Shown: positions 34,062-54,100 of the stretch, in pieces
Numbering within the stretch: the first letter of the stretch is position 1
Layout of the letters: every line of letters begins with the position of its first letter
Position numbers and translations under genes: made by a program
The notes under the pieces: model-generated
The model's database searches: none
What the model was told of the DNA's origin: nothing
The model's input: the letters and a program-made list of their open reading frames with translations, nothing else
Assembly (NCBI RefSeq): GCF_023856365.1
Contig: NW_026042821.1
Location: 1 to 64,000, forward strand
DNA: 64,000 bases
Origin: Brienomyrus brachyistius
Lineage: Eukaryota; Chordata; Actinopteri; Osteoglossiformes; Mormyridae
Direction: 5' to 3'

Positions 34062-34745
34062 AGAGGTCGACCGATATGGGTTTTTCAATAGCCGATGCCG
34101 ATATTTAGGAGTCAGGGTCAGGCGATGGCCGATATATGCTGCTGATTTTTTTTGGCCGATAATTGGACGTTTTCCCCTCTATTTGCATGGTAAAATATCA
34201 CACTAATAATAACAAACGATACACAAAATTTCTCAATTTAGCATTTATTGAATACTCAACTTGGAAACAATAACACATTTATAAACAATAAAAATAGCAG
34301 CATCAGAATCTCTGTTAGTGCACAATATAGCAGCAAACTCCTCATGTTTGACGGAAGGAAATTTGTAAACAATACAAAAAGGAATAAGCATGTTATCTTC
34401 AGTTGTAATCCCACTTCCAGTCCCTGAGTCTTACTCACCACACTCATACTTCACAGCAATCAGACAGCAGTTAATTAACCAGAAGAGAAAAATGCAAAAA
34501 CACAACAGAACTTGTAAATAATAACAAACTAATAGACAATAAAAATAGCAGCATCAGAATCTCTATTAGTGCCAAATATAGCAGCAAACTCCTCATGTCT
34601 GACGGAAGGAAAATTTGTAAATACACAAAGGAATGAGCACATCTTCAGTTTTAATCCCATTTCCAGTCCCTGAGTCTTCCTCATCCCACAAGCAGGCAAG
34701 GCATGTCACCCCGGTTGTGTGACACTTATTTTATATAATAAAATA
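34062..34745. repeat. Dispersed teleost repeat with internal 251-bp duplication
   Basis: AGAGGTCGACCGATATGGGT starts a very common fish repeat. Within it, AAAATAGCAGCATCAGAATC occurs at 34291 and again at 34542, offset 251, with surrounding sequence also duplicated. Confidence 0.75.
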
Positions 34746-34746
34746 A

Positions 34747-35731
34747 GTGCCCCCTGCGGCCCCAGAGCCCGAGCAGCCGTCTCCGCTGCCTGCAGCTACC
34801 GCGCCCACGTCCGAGGCGCTTTCCCTGCCTGCAGCTCCCGGGCAGGCGCCCCCTCTGCAGCCTGCAGCTCCAGTCCCTGGCCCCACTCCAGTCCCTTCTC
34901 CCCCTGTGACTCTGGTACCCTCACCCCGACGAGCCCGACCCCGGCCACGGGTCCTTATGTCTGTGTCCCATAAGGGGAGAGGACACAGACGCACGGCTGG
35001 GGTCCCACCCGCCCAGCCCCCTGGCTCGCCCTCCCTCGCCGGCGCTAGGGCTTGGTCGGCGCCTGCGGGTCCTGGCCCTCCGGGTCGGCTGTCGTCTGCG
35101 GGTCCCCCTCCGCGGCCTCGTCGCCCTGCCTCGGTCCCTCCTCCGGCGTCTTATCGGTTGCCTGCGGGCCCCCCGACGGCGGCTCCTCATTCGCCTGCTG
35201 GTCCTCCCGCTCTGGCGTGTCGGAGGACGTCGCCGTCTGCTGCGGCTCCCCCTCTCTCCTTGCCCTCGCCAGGGTCCCTTCCAGCTCCTTCGTCCCCTTC
35301 CCTGGTCTCCCCTCCGACTCCCTCCTTCGTCCCTGCGTCTGTCCCTCACCCCATCTCCTCGGCCCCTCCGGCTCCGGCCTCCCGGCCGCCTGCAGCCCTT
35401 CCGGCTGCCTCCCGTCGCCCGCTGGGTCTCCCTCGGGCTCCTCTTGGTTCCCCCTCCTTCTCTCCCTGGCCTCCCGTCTTTGTCCCTCCTGCCTCTGCTC
35501 CCCCTCGCTTTGTTCCTCCTGTCTCTGTCCCTCCTCTCTTTGTCCCTCGTCCCTCTGGCTTCTGCTCCTCTTTCCCCGATGTTCCCTTCGTTCACTCCCG
35601 GTCCTTTTGTCCTGCCTGTTCCCTCCGTGTCCCCCTTTCTGATCTGTTTCTCTGCCTTTCCTGTCTTATGTCAAGTCTTGTCCTGGCTCCTTCCCCTGTG
35701 CCAGTTCTGTCTGTCCGTTCTGTTTGGCTCA
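34747..35731 (+). mobile_element. Gypsy-type proline-rich ORF tail, second copy
   Basis: ORF 34747-35781 is rich in Pro, Ala and Ser, starting with the same TGCCCCCTGCGGCCCCAGAG sequence as the copy at 15118-15652. Composition is very C-rich on this strand (TCCCTC, CTCCTT). It runs into the 29-bp satellite. It is a non-functional tail of a retrotransposon polyprotein rather than a host gene. Confidence 0.6.
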
Positions 35732-37239
35732 GATTGTCCGTCGCCTATCTGAGCCAATCAGATTGTCCGTCGCCTATCTGAGCCAATCAGATTGTCCGTC
35801 GCCTATCTGAGCCAATCAGATTGTCCGTCGCCTATCTGAGCCAATCAGATTGTCCGTCGCCTATCTGAGCCAATCAGATTGTCCGTCGCCTATCTGAGCC
35901 AATCAGATTGTCCGTCGCCTATCTGAGCCAATCAGATTGTCCGTCGCCTATCTGAGCCAATCAGATTGTCCGTCGCCTATCTGAGCCAATCAGATTGTCC
36001 GTCGCCTATCTGAGCCAATCAGATTGTCCGTCGCCTATCTGAGCCAATCAGATTGTCCGTCGCCTATCTGAGCCAATCAGATTGTCCGTCGCCTATCTGA
36101 GCCAATCAGATTGTCCGTCGCCTATCTGAGCCAATCAGATTGTCCGTCGCCTATCTGAGCCAATCAGATTGTCCGTCGCCTATCTGAGCCAATCAGATTG
36201 TCCGTCGCCTATCTGAGCCAATCAGATTGTCCGTCGCCTATCTGAGCCAATCAGATTGTCCGTCGCCTATCTGAGCCAATCAGATTGTCCGTCGCCTATC
36301 TGAGCCAATCAGATTGTCCGTCGCCTATCTGAACCAATCAGATTGTCCGTCGCCTATCTGAACCAATCAGATTGTCCGTCGCCTATCTGAACCAATCAGA
36401 TTGTCCGTCGCCTATCTGAACCAATCAGATTGTCCGTCGCCTATCTGAACCAATCAGAATGTCCGTCGCCTATCTGAACCAATCAGATTGTCCGTCGCCT
36501 ATCTGAACCAATCAGATTGTCCGTCGCCTATCTGAACCAATCAGATTGTCCGTCGCCTATCTGAACCAATCAGATTGTCCGTCGCCTATCTGAACCAATC
36601 AGATTGTCCGTCGCCTATCTGAACCAATCAGATTGTCCGTCGCCTATCTGAACCAATCAGATTGTCCGTCGCCTATCTGAACCAATCAGATTGTCCGTCG
36701 CCTATCTGAACCAATCAGATTGTCCGTCGCCTATCTGAACCAATCAGATTGTCCGTCGCCTATCTGAACCAATCAGATTGTCCGTCGCCTATCTGAACCA
36801 ATCAGATTGTCCGTCGCCTATCTGAACCAATCAGATTGTCCGTCGCCTATCTGAACCAATCAGATTGTCCGTCGCCTATCTGAACCAATCAGATTGTCCG
36901 TCGCCTATCTGAACCAATCAGATTGTCCGTCGCCTATCTGAACCAATCAGATTGTCCGTCGCCTATCTGAACCAATCAGATTGTCCGTCGCCTATCTGAA
37001 CCAATCAGATTGTCCGTCGCCTATCTGAACCAATCAGATTGTCCGTCGCCTATCTGAACCAATCAGATTGTCCGTCGCCTATCTGAACCAATCAGATTGT
37101 CCGTCGCCTATCTGAACCAATCAGATTGTCCGTCGCCTATCTGAACCAATCAGATTGTCCGTCGCCTATCTGAACCAATCAGATTGTCCGTCGCCTATCT
37201 GAACCAATCAGATTGTCCGTCGCCTATCTGAACCAATCA
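35732..37239. repeat. 29-bp satellite, exactly 52 monomers
   Basis: Monomer: GATTGTCCGTCGCCTATCTG then A(G/A)CCAATCA, 29 bp. The first 20 units (35732-36311) have AGCCAATCA; the next 32 (36312-37239) have AACCAATCA. Apart from that switch the only difference I see is T to A at 36459 in unit 26. Total 1508 bp = 52 x 29, then GATTG as a partial unit. Each unit carries a CCAAT box in CCAATCA form and ends that are near-inverted (GATTG / CCAATC). Confidence 0.98.
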
Positions 37240-46085
<8,846 letters not shown>

Positions 46086-46644
46086 TTTTCAGTCCGTACT
46101 AAAGACGTATTGCAAAATAAGCAGAGGTCCAACAGTAGGCCTTTGAATGGGCTACAGGCTGCATTGGGTTCTGCTGCTTTTTCTTCCGAGTCGCCTGCCC
46201 CTCCTCCCCCGAAGTCATCGGCTCTTCCTCGGTTGTATCACACACAGGTTCGGAAACATTCGATGCGCATTACCGTCCCCTCCTGCACTGGAGGGTTAAG
46301 GACAACGTGATTATATCGAACCAAAATTGAAATGTGCAAGTTGACTTTCCTAGTTATACGTCTTCATTTTTATTCTGGGTTTAACAACCATGAGTTTATG
46401 ACGTATTTTACATGATTAGTTGGCGACTGGACCTTATTGTTTATATCTCTTATTAAGGATCCATCCATCCATACATCAATTATCAAAACCACACACTTAC
46501 AATCCGAGTCTAGTTTCATATGCTGCGCTGCTGAGCGACCCGCAGAATATTATGCATGAGTACAAGTCACAAGCCCCGTTTCCACTAACACGGGGCCGGT
46601 TCTAGCTTGGTGCCTTTTGAGACCGAGGCAAAAAGATGCAGACT

Positions 46645-46716
46645 CTCCCCGTCGGGGAATCGAACCCCGGTCTCCCGCGTGACAGGCGGGGATACTCACC
46701 ACTATACTAACGAGGA
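46645..46716 (-). tRNA. trnD-GUC: tRNA-Asp (anticodon GTC)
   Basis: The minus strand gives 72 bases starting TCCTCGTTAGTATAGTGGTG, with the anticodon loop CCTGTCAC (GTC), variable loop, GGTTCGATTCC T-loop and acceptor end CGACGGGGAG. Acceptor, D, anticodon and T stems all pair. The A box TAGTATAGTGG and B box GGTTCGATTCC are intact; a T run at 46735-46738 region reads TTTT on the plus strand only. There is no encoded CCA, as expected in eukaryotes. Confidence 0.97.
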
Positions 46717-48192
46717 GATGTACGCGCACTACTTTTACATCTTCAAGATAAACAGCGGATGACTACTAACATTTGCGAGTAATCAATGACTGAGCTTCAT
46801 GTCATGACCATGGTGCTCAAGAGAAGAAAAAATACATAATGTACGTCCACTGATACCAGAACAACCATATAGCTTTATACTAAGACGATGATTAAACGGA
46901 AAATTCCTTTACAAAACACTGCCACAAAATCATAGTTTCGCAATATTACATCGTGCAACGGGACACAGTGTAAGTACGTGAAGTCGGTAATTAAATCAAG
47001 AAAAAAAAGTGAGAGGAAAAGAATACTTTTCTATTATCATATTTTTCTAACTGGCCAAACTGAGTCATATTTTGATTATACACACTAACAGAAAAACAGT
47101 GCAAATCTCCGGTAGTCCGTTTCACTTGCGCTCCGCTATGGGGCAGTAACAAGCAGAGCTTAAGTGTGGAAGGAAAAAAAAAACACAGGACAGCATCAAT
47201 CCCAACTTCACAAACGCCGGAGATCGAGATGCTGTAAGCATGACAATTAACATCTTTATCCAAGGGAACAGCTGCAAGACACAGATGCCGCGCCTAACAA
47301 AGGTAGGATCGATTCCGAAGTTCAGGCATTTACAGACGCGGACTCTTCTGGAGTTGATTTTTTTCGGGAGATACGCATCAACTTCAAAAGTATGAACCGC
47401 ATTATATCTATATCTGTTATGACGTTGTAGCTATTGATACTGATGCATCACAAAAATAATTTAAATGTTTTTTCATTCTGACATATGTTCGTTCGGACGA
47501 GGATTTTATTATATGAGATAAGTTTTAAATGAAAACTTTTTTTAATCTATATGATTAATTCTCGAATCTAAGCCAGACTTCACATAAATCATTCATTCAT
47601 AAATATAATGGAACATACAACATCCAGGTATCCATGAAATTTATGATCAGGCTATACGTTTGTGATAACAACAAAACAACACAACATGTATATTTACAAT
47701 ATATGGGCCTATTGTTTAATATTGCCTCCAAATTATAGCCAGACAATAACGCAATAGGCCGACATCAAACTATTTTCATGTAAAACAAAAGTGCTGGCAG
47801 TTTGCTTGTGCTTACAGACCCCGCCTTGAGCCCATCCAGAAAGATCCCAAAAATAACCGACAAGCAAAGGTTGTAACAATCTGAGCATGTTTAGTTTAAT
47901 GTAATCAGGAGCCGAATTAATAACGCGAATAAATGATCAAACCGAAAGTCTGTAGTCGGGAATATCCGATAACGTCTTCGACGTGCAGTTAAGATAGTCA
48001 GAGGAAAAACCTTGTAGTTTACTTATATATATGCCTAAATATATGAGTGTGTCTCTCCGGTGATTTAATGATGAATATAACGATTACATATCAAATCACA
48101 CATTAAGCAATTATTATATTACTAGGTTGAACGTTTTCACTATGTCTGTCGTCACCTTGATTTCACGATTTTGACTATTCTTCTTATCCCAG
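46717..48192. other. Intergenic region upstream of RGS11
   Basis: No exon could be assigned with confidence. The initiator exon of RGS11 is expected here or further left. Confidence 0.4.
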
Positions 48193-51100
48193 ATTGAACA
48201 AGTCATTGTGGCGATGCAAGATCCCGACATGGGGATAAAGATGAAGAATCAAAGACTGTTAATCACAGTGATTCCACATGCGATGACAGGTGCACGATAC
48301 ATATTTTACTTTTTAAAAATAATTTTTCGTGCCGCCCGGGTTGTCTTACACCCGGCCGTGCAGTGTCCCGGGGGCCGGGTCCTAATGGTCATTTAAGCCC
48401 TTCACAGGAAAGCCCATACATCGGCGGTCTTCGGGAATCCTGTGCATTAAGACTGTCATCGATCTCCTTGCGCTCATATTTATTTATGTAATTTATTTAT
48501 CGAGTTCAGCGTTTTTGATTTATGACGGCTTAATGCATTTCTCGACTCTAACTAGATGCCTTCCTCGCTATGCCTTCCCAGGAAATGATATCGTGGAGTG
48601 GCTAATTCAGAAGTACTCCATCATGGAAGAAGGTAGGGCCGAGAAGTATGTAGGGAAGCGTTACCTGGTGCTCTTATGTGAGGTTAATCGATTGTTTTTT
48701 TCCCTTCGTGACGACGATGGCGCCCCTGCTGGCGAAAGACGTCATCAGGTTTTTTTTTTTTTGTAATAAAATAACAGAAATAAACGAGTCTTTTGAATAA
48801 TAAATACAAATGAAGTAATAGAATTTGTCATCCATACAACAGATTAGCCTAGCTGCATTTATGTGTAAGCATATGCAATTCACGTGTCTGACAGAAGCAT
48901 GTTCTGTTCCATTGATATTGCTGAGCCTGTGAATTAATAAATGTCAGAATTGAGCTTGTCCATAACATAGACACCCCATTCGCCTGAAGCTTTTGGGATT
49001 TTCTTCCCCTGGCGTCAATTTATCTGCTGAATTATTTATCTTTCTGCTGAGAGGCTATTAGTACAAATAATCTGTAGGCCAGTCCCGAGTCGCGCCGCTA
49101 CGCATGCTGAGCTGTACGGTTTGATAGTCCCGATGCAAACTTCGCTGATAGCCAGAGGCAGTCAGTCATGCCTGGAGAAATATCGCTATCCGTCTCCCTC
49201 ATTATGCACTTCTGCAAGACGCTGTTGTCCTGAATTCCCGGGCGATGCAGATGAGGTTTTAAATAGCAAGGGAGCAGATTTCCCTGATTTACAGCCCAGA
49301 TTGGAAAAGAAGTCGGAATGGAAAGGAGGGGACTTTTAGGCAGTAGATGGCAGATGCATTAACAGACTTGAATGGGCAAAAAACCTGTTGCCCCGGTAAG
49401 CAGTTACCCCTCCCTGTAAACACTAGGCTTCCCCCTAGCAGCGCTGTTGCTGCGCCGGTCTGAAACCCCCGGAGCGCCTGACTGCCAATGGCCGCGGAGG
49501 CAGCCGGAAAGTGGAAAGTTCGTAATTAATTATAGTTCCGATGAGGAATGCACCATCCCCGCGGCTTATTCTGTGCACCATGTCAACGTTTTTTTCCAGT
49601 TACTTGCTATACCGTAAAATAAAATATAATATGCCTACTCAGTTTCTAGTTATCGTGTGTTCTACTGTATTCCACTGACAAAAATTTAGAGAATTACTAT
49701 GCCTAAATCTGGGCTACGAGTAGTGGATTTGTTTGAGCTTTGAGTAGTTTACGTGGAAATGAGTGACCACTTTGTGTGTTTTCAGAGGCACTTCATGTGG
49801 GGAATCTGATCGTGAAGCACGGCTACATTTACCCCCTAAAGGACCCCAGGACGCTCGTCCTGCGGCCCGACGAGACGCCGTATCGCTTCCAGGTAACCTA
49901 AAACCACGGTTTCTTCAGATGGAGGGCAGCGCGAGAGGGTGGTGGCCATGTGGGGGGGCACGCATATCGAAACTATTCGTTGGAGAGACTGCGGAATTAC
50001 CGTGTAGGACAGTATTTCTCAATCTGGTCCGGGCTCCAGAGCTGAGAGGGTGCAAAAACGTAGACTGTCTGGTAGGGAGCTGGGAGGGAGCAAAAACGTG
50101 GATCATCTGTGTGTCGCCGAGGACCGGATTGGGAAACACTGATGTATGAGAACCAATGCCAGTTAAAGTAGCAAAATGCCTTCCACCCGCCTTGTCCCTG
50201 ACATGTTAAATCACAAAGCACCTTTGTCACGCTGCTTCTGAATAGTTTCAAATGACAGCATCTCCTTTTTGCTAGACTCCGTACTTCTGGAGCTCTCAGC
50301 AGTGGCCAGCCTCCGAGCTAGATTACGGTGATTACCAATTATTAATCATGTGCTCGCCTATTACATCATTACTTCCCTTTACTAGAATAATAGAAAAACA
50401 CAGTTTCTTGCCATGTCTTTCTTTTGCTCTTCTAAAGCGATTTATTTGACTAAGAAGAATATCAGAAAGCAAGGGCAGCTGATAGACTATGAAAAGGTAA
50501 GAGAAAATTTTTATTTATGTACATTTCAATGCTATTCTTATTCGCTGGTCTGAAGCATTGCTTGATGAGATCATGTGATAGCTGAATGCTCATGGGAGTT
50601 TTACTTACACAAAATATTATGAGGGTAGAAGGAAAAATGATTGGTTCAGAGAGATAACCAATTAGATTGTACATGAGGTGGATCCGAGCAACTAGAGGAG
50701 GCAGGAGCAACCAATCAGATGTCTTGGTCCTGCCTCCTCTGCAATCTGATTGGTTATCTATCCGAACCAATCATTTTCCTTCTGCCCTCAGAACATTTTT
50801 GTGTAAGAAAACCTCCCACCAATTATGCACATAGTAGGATCGCACATAGACATCCACCAACTTGCCGCCATGTTGCGTCAGGGTCAACGCATTTTAGGTT
50901 CTCATCAGTAAGAGGGTTTGTGAATCCGACACTGCCAGCTGATATCCTGGGAGGGGTTCGGCCTGTGAGTCATAACGTGAACCCATGCAGCAACGCAGCC
51001 AGCCGTGCGACCTGGCAATGTCGCATTTAAACATCGTCTCCGCAGGACAGCTACAACATGTTGCACAAACGGATCAACCACACCTGGGACTTCGTGGTGA

Positions 51101-54100
51101 TGCAGGCGAAGGAGCAGCTCAGGTAAACCCCACCCCAGCCCGGGAATACTGTCGCATCGAGCTATGAAATCAATTTCATAAATGCACACAAGGGGACAGA
51201 TGAGAATGGATGAATAAATCTCGTATTAAGAGGATGATGATGTTACCTAAATTAAAAAGTAACATGGTGTGTGGTCATAATTTCCCTCCTATCTGTTAAA
51301 TCAGACCTCAGCCTAAACACTAGAGTCGGAAATCCATTTCTAAGTGAAAAAGGAAACAGAAAAATGAAAACCCTACCTTGCAGTTCAGTGATTACCGCTA
51401 TATGCTAATTACCCAGTATGCTTTCTGACTCTCCATCGACTGCTCTGCTCCTACCAGGGCAGCCAAACAGAGGCGCAAGGCGGACCGCATCGTGCTGGAA
51501 TGTCAGGAACAGGCCTACTGGCTCGTCAACAGACCGCCAGTAAGCACCTCCCCCGAAACCCCTGACTCCCTACATCTGCCCCGGCGAAAACCCAGTATGC
51601 TGTGATTAGAGTAAAGCACACACTGGGTAAACCTGAACTCAATGCACCTTGGCAGCTCGAATATCGCCTCAGGCTGGGGGCGATTCTAGGATTTTTTTGA
51701 GGTTGTGGGGCAGAGTGGTGGCTCTGGGCCTAGGGATCTGTGCAAGCAAGTGGAAGGTTGTTGGTTCAAATCCTGTGAATGCCCAGAGTGATTCTACTCC
51801 GTTGGGCCTTTTCAGCAAGGGCCTTAACCTGCAATTGCTTTGTCCTGGGTATGACATTAATCTACATGCAGGCCTGTTAGGAGATCCTTCAACTTACAGG
51901 GGAAACTTGGCAGGATTGGCAGGAAGGCATAGGCAGGGTCCCATTCCCCCACAGAGAGCTGGGGGGTTGTGCAGTTCTCTCCCACGACAACGGGTTTGTT
52001 CAATGAAGGAAGGCAAAGGAAACATCTGTAAGGACATATGGAACATTTCCGGTATAATTTTCGATCTCCGTCATCTCCAGAGCATTGAGCTCAGCAAAAT
52101 TCACGGGGGGGGGGGGGGAGTTTTATCTTCGTTAAGTAAGACACACAGAGTGTCTCCATGCATACTTTGTGGGGGAGGAATATATCACTTCAGGCCTGAT
52201 AACCCACTACTGCTTCAGTGTGATCATGAAATATTTACTTAGCTGGGAAGAAGCCTATGTTCTGTGGGACGAGAGCTTTCAGAAGACAGACAGGACAGCA
52301 GGCTGCGGGAATGAGCAACTGCACCCTCGCTGAGTGTAATTTGGAGTTCATGAATAACACAGGAGAGTGGAGAATGAAAGTGTGGGACAGGAGCAGAGTG
52401 TGGTGTGTATCTGGCTTAATCCCGGCCGTCACTAGGGCCCCTTTCTGCTGGGTGCGCAGCATCTCTCAGGGCTAATAAGCATCAGCGTTTATGTGGGCCA
52501 TTATCCCCATCCGGGGCGGCATCAGGAGGTGGGAATGGCAGCCACGCAGCTGCGGATCACATCCTAAATTCAGCTTATTTTGCAGATGTACCTTTTATTG
52601 AGACTAGAGCAGTTGGGGGTTTAGGGACTTCTCTCAGGGGTCCAGTGGTGATGTCACTCTGCTGACTGTGGGATTTAAACCGGCAACCTTCCAGTCATAG
52701 GCGGCGACTGCCAACCCGCTCAGCCACACACCACCTTCATTGATGAAACCCACCGTTTTGACGCCAATTAGACGGAAACACAGTTGAGCCAAAAACCACG
52801 CAGCGTAGGGCCCCCCAGTCAGGTGCTGCTCGTGTTTAAAAGGCAGGGACGCTCTGCACTCTGGTACGGCCAGGTGGACGGGGGAAGCTGGGGGGGGGGG
52901 GGGGGGATTAAAACCAGCAAATGACAAAATGGCCGCTTCCTGCCTCCTTTCTCTTTGCCCGAGAAACACGAGACGCATCGCTAAGACTGGTGATGCTTGG
53001 ATCTGGGAGAGAGGAGTGCGAAGGGACTGGGAGACGGCCTGAAGCTAAAATGCAGACATGCTGTGTTTGCGTCTCCCCCCCCACCACCCCCCCACTTGTT
53101 GGGCCTTTTAAACGAGCTGGAAGAGGATCCCACCTCCGGAATACCGGATCCATTATCTGACCTCTATTCCTGCGGCTCAGGCTTAATGCTGCATGTTAGC
53201 GGAGAGATAATGGATGTAATTGCAAATAGCAGCGTAATAATTTGCCAAATAGTCTCTCTGCTGTTAAGTCCTGAGCTGATCTGAAGCACTTTAATTGGGA
53301 TTTAAGGAAACCATGTTAAATCAGATTGCATTCAGTATCGACATTTGGTTAGTTTATTCTGTAAAGCAGGGTACCCCAGTCCTGATCATGGATACTGTGT
53401 CACCGACTGGCCCTCCAGGACCGAATGGTCCTTTTGGAAAGCTGTCACACTGTCCCCTACTGGGCAGTGTCGCCATGGGCTGTACCCAGTGGCATCATGG
53501 GAAATGTGACCAGTAGTGCTAAGGGGTATTAATGCAGCGTTAGACCGGCGTCAGTCTGCTTGAGAGAAACGAGCTCACTCTTCATCTGAAGTTCAGCTAA
53601 GGATTTCTCACCCTCTGATTTTCTGCAGCCGGGAACATTCAGCGTTCAAGAACAAGGCCCTGAGCGAAGGAACCGGCACAACTCCCGAGTCCAGCTGGTC
53701 TGAGCTTTTTATTAAGCATATACATTTTTTCCGTAATGCCAGTACCTGCTGTTTATCGCCTCTGTCAGTCACAGGACCGGATCCGGGCAAACAAGAGAGC
53801 CGCTCGGGGCCTAGATAAGATCAAAGTCATGAAGAAAAAATATGTATATTAATATCTATATATATATGGCAGCTATAGGCAGAATAGGCTGTTGCCTTGG
53901 GCCCCCAAATTACCCAAGGAAGTGAAGTGATAATCAGTGTTTTTGGTGGGAGGGCATCCGAGGGAAGCTCGTGTGTGAGTGTGACAGCACTTCGTTGTGC
54001 TCATCTTTCTGTCTCACTTCTTCCTCACTTCCTGCTCTCGTTTTCCATGCTAACGTAAGTACGTCAGCAGTCCCACAATACATACTCGTAATAGTGCTAT

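Noticed and set aside
34921..35595. Arginine-rich 224-residue ORF on the minus strand
   Set aside because: It is the reverse of the C-rich gypsy tail; its RGRR composition follows from base composition.
35732..37239. CRISPR array or coding tandem repeat
   Set aside because: No spacers, and a period of 29 does not keep a reading frame.
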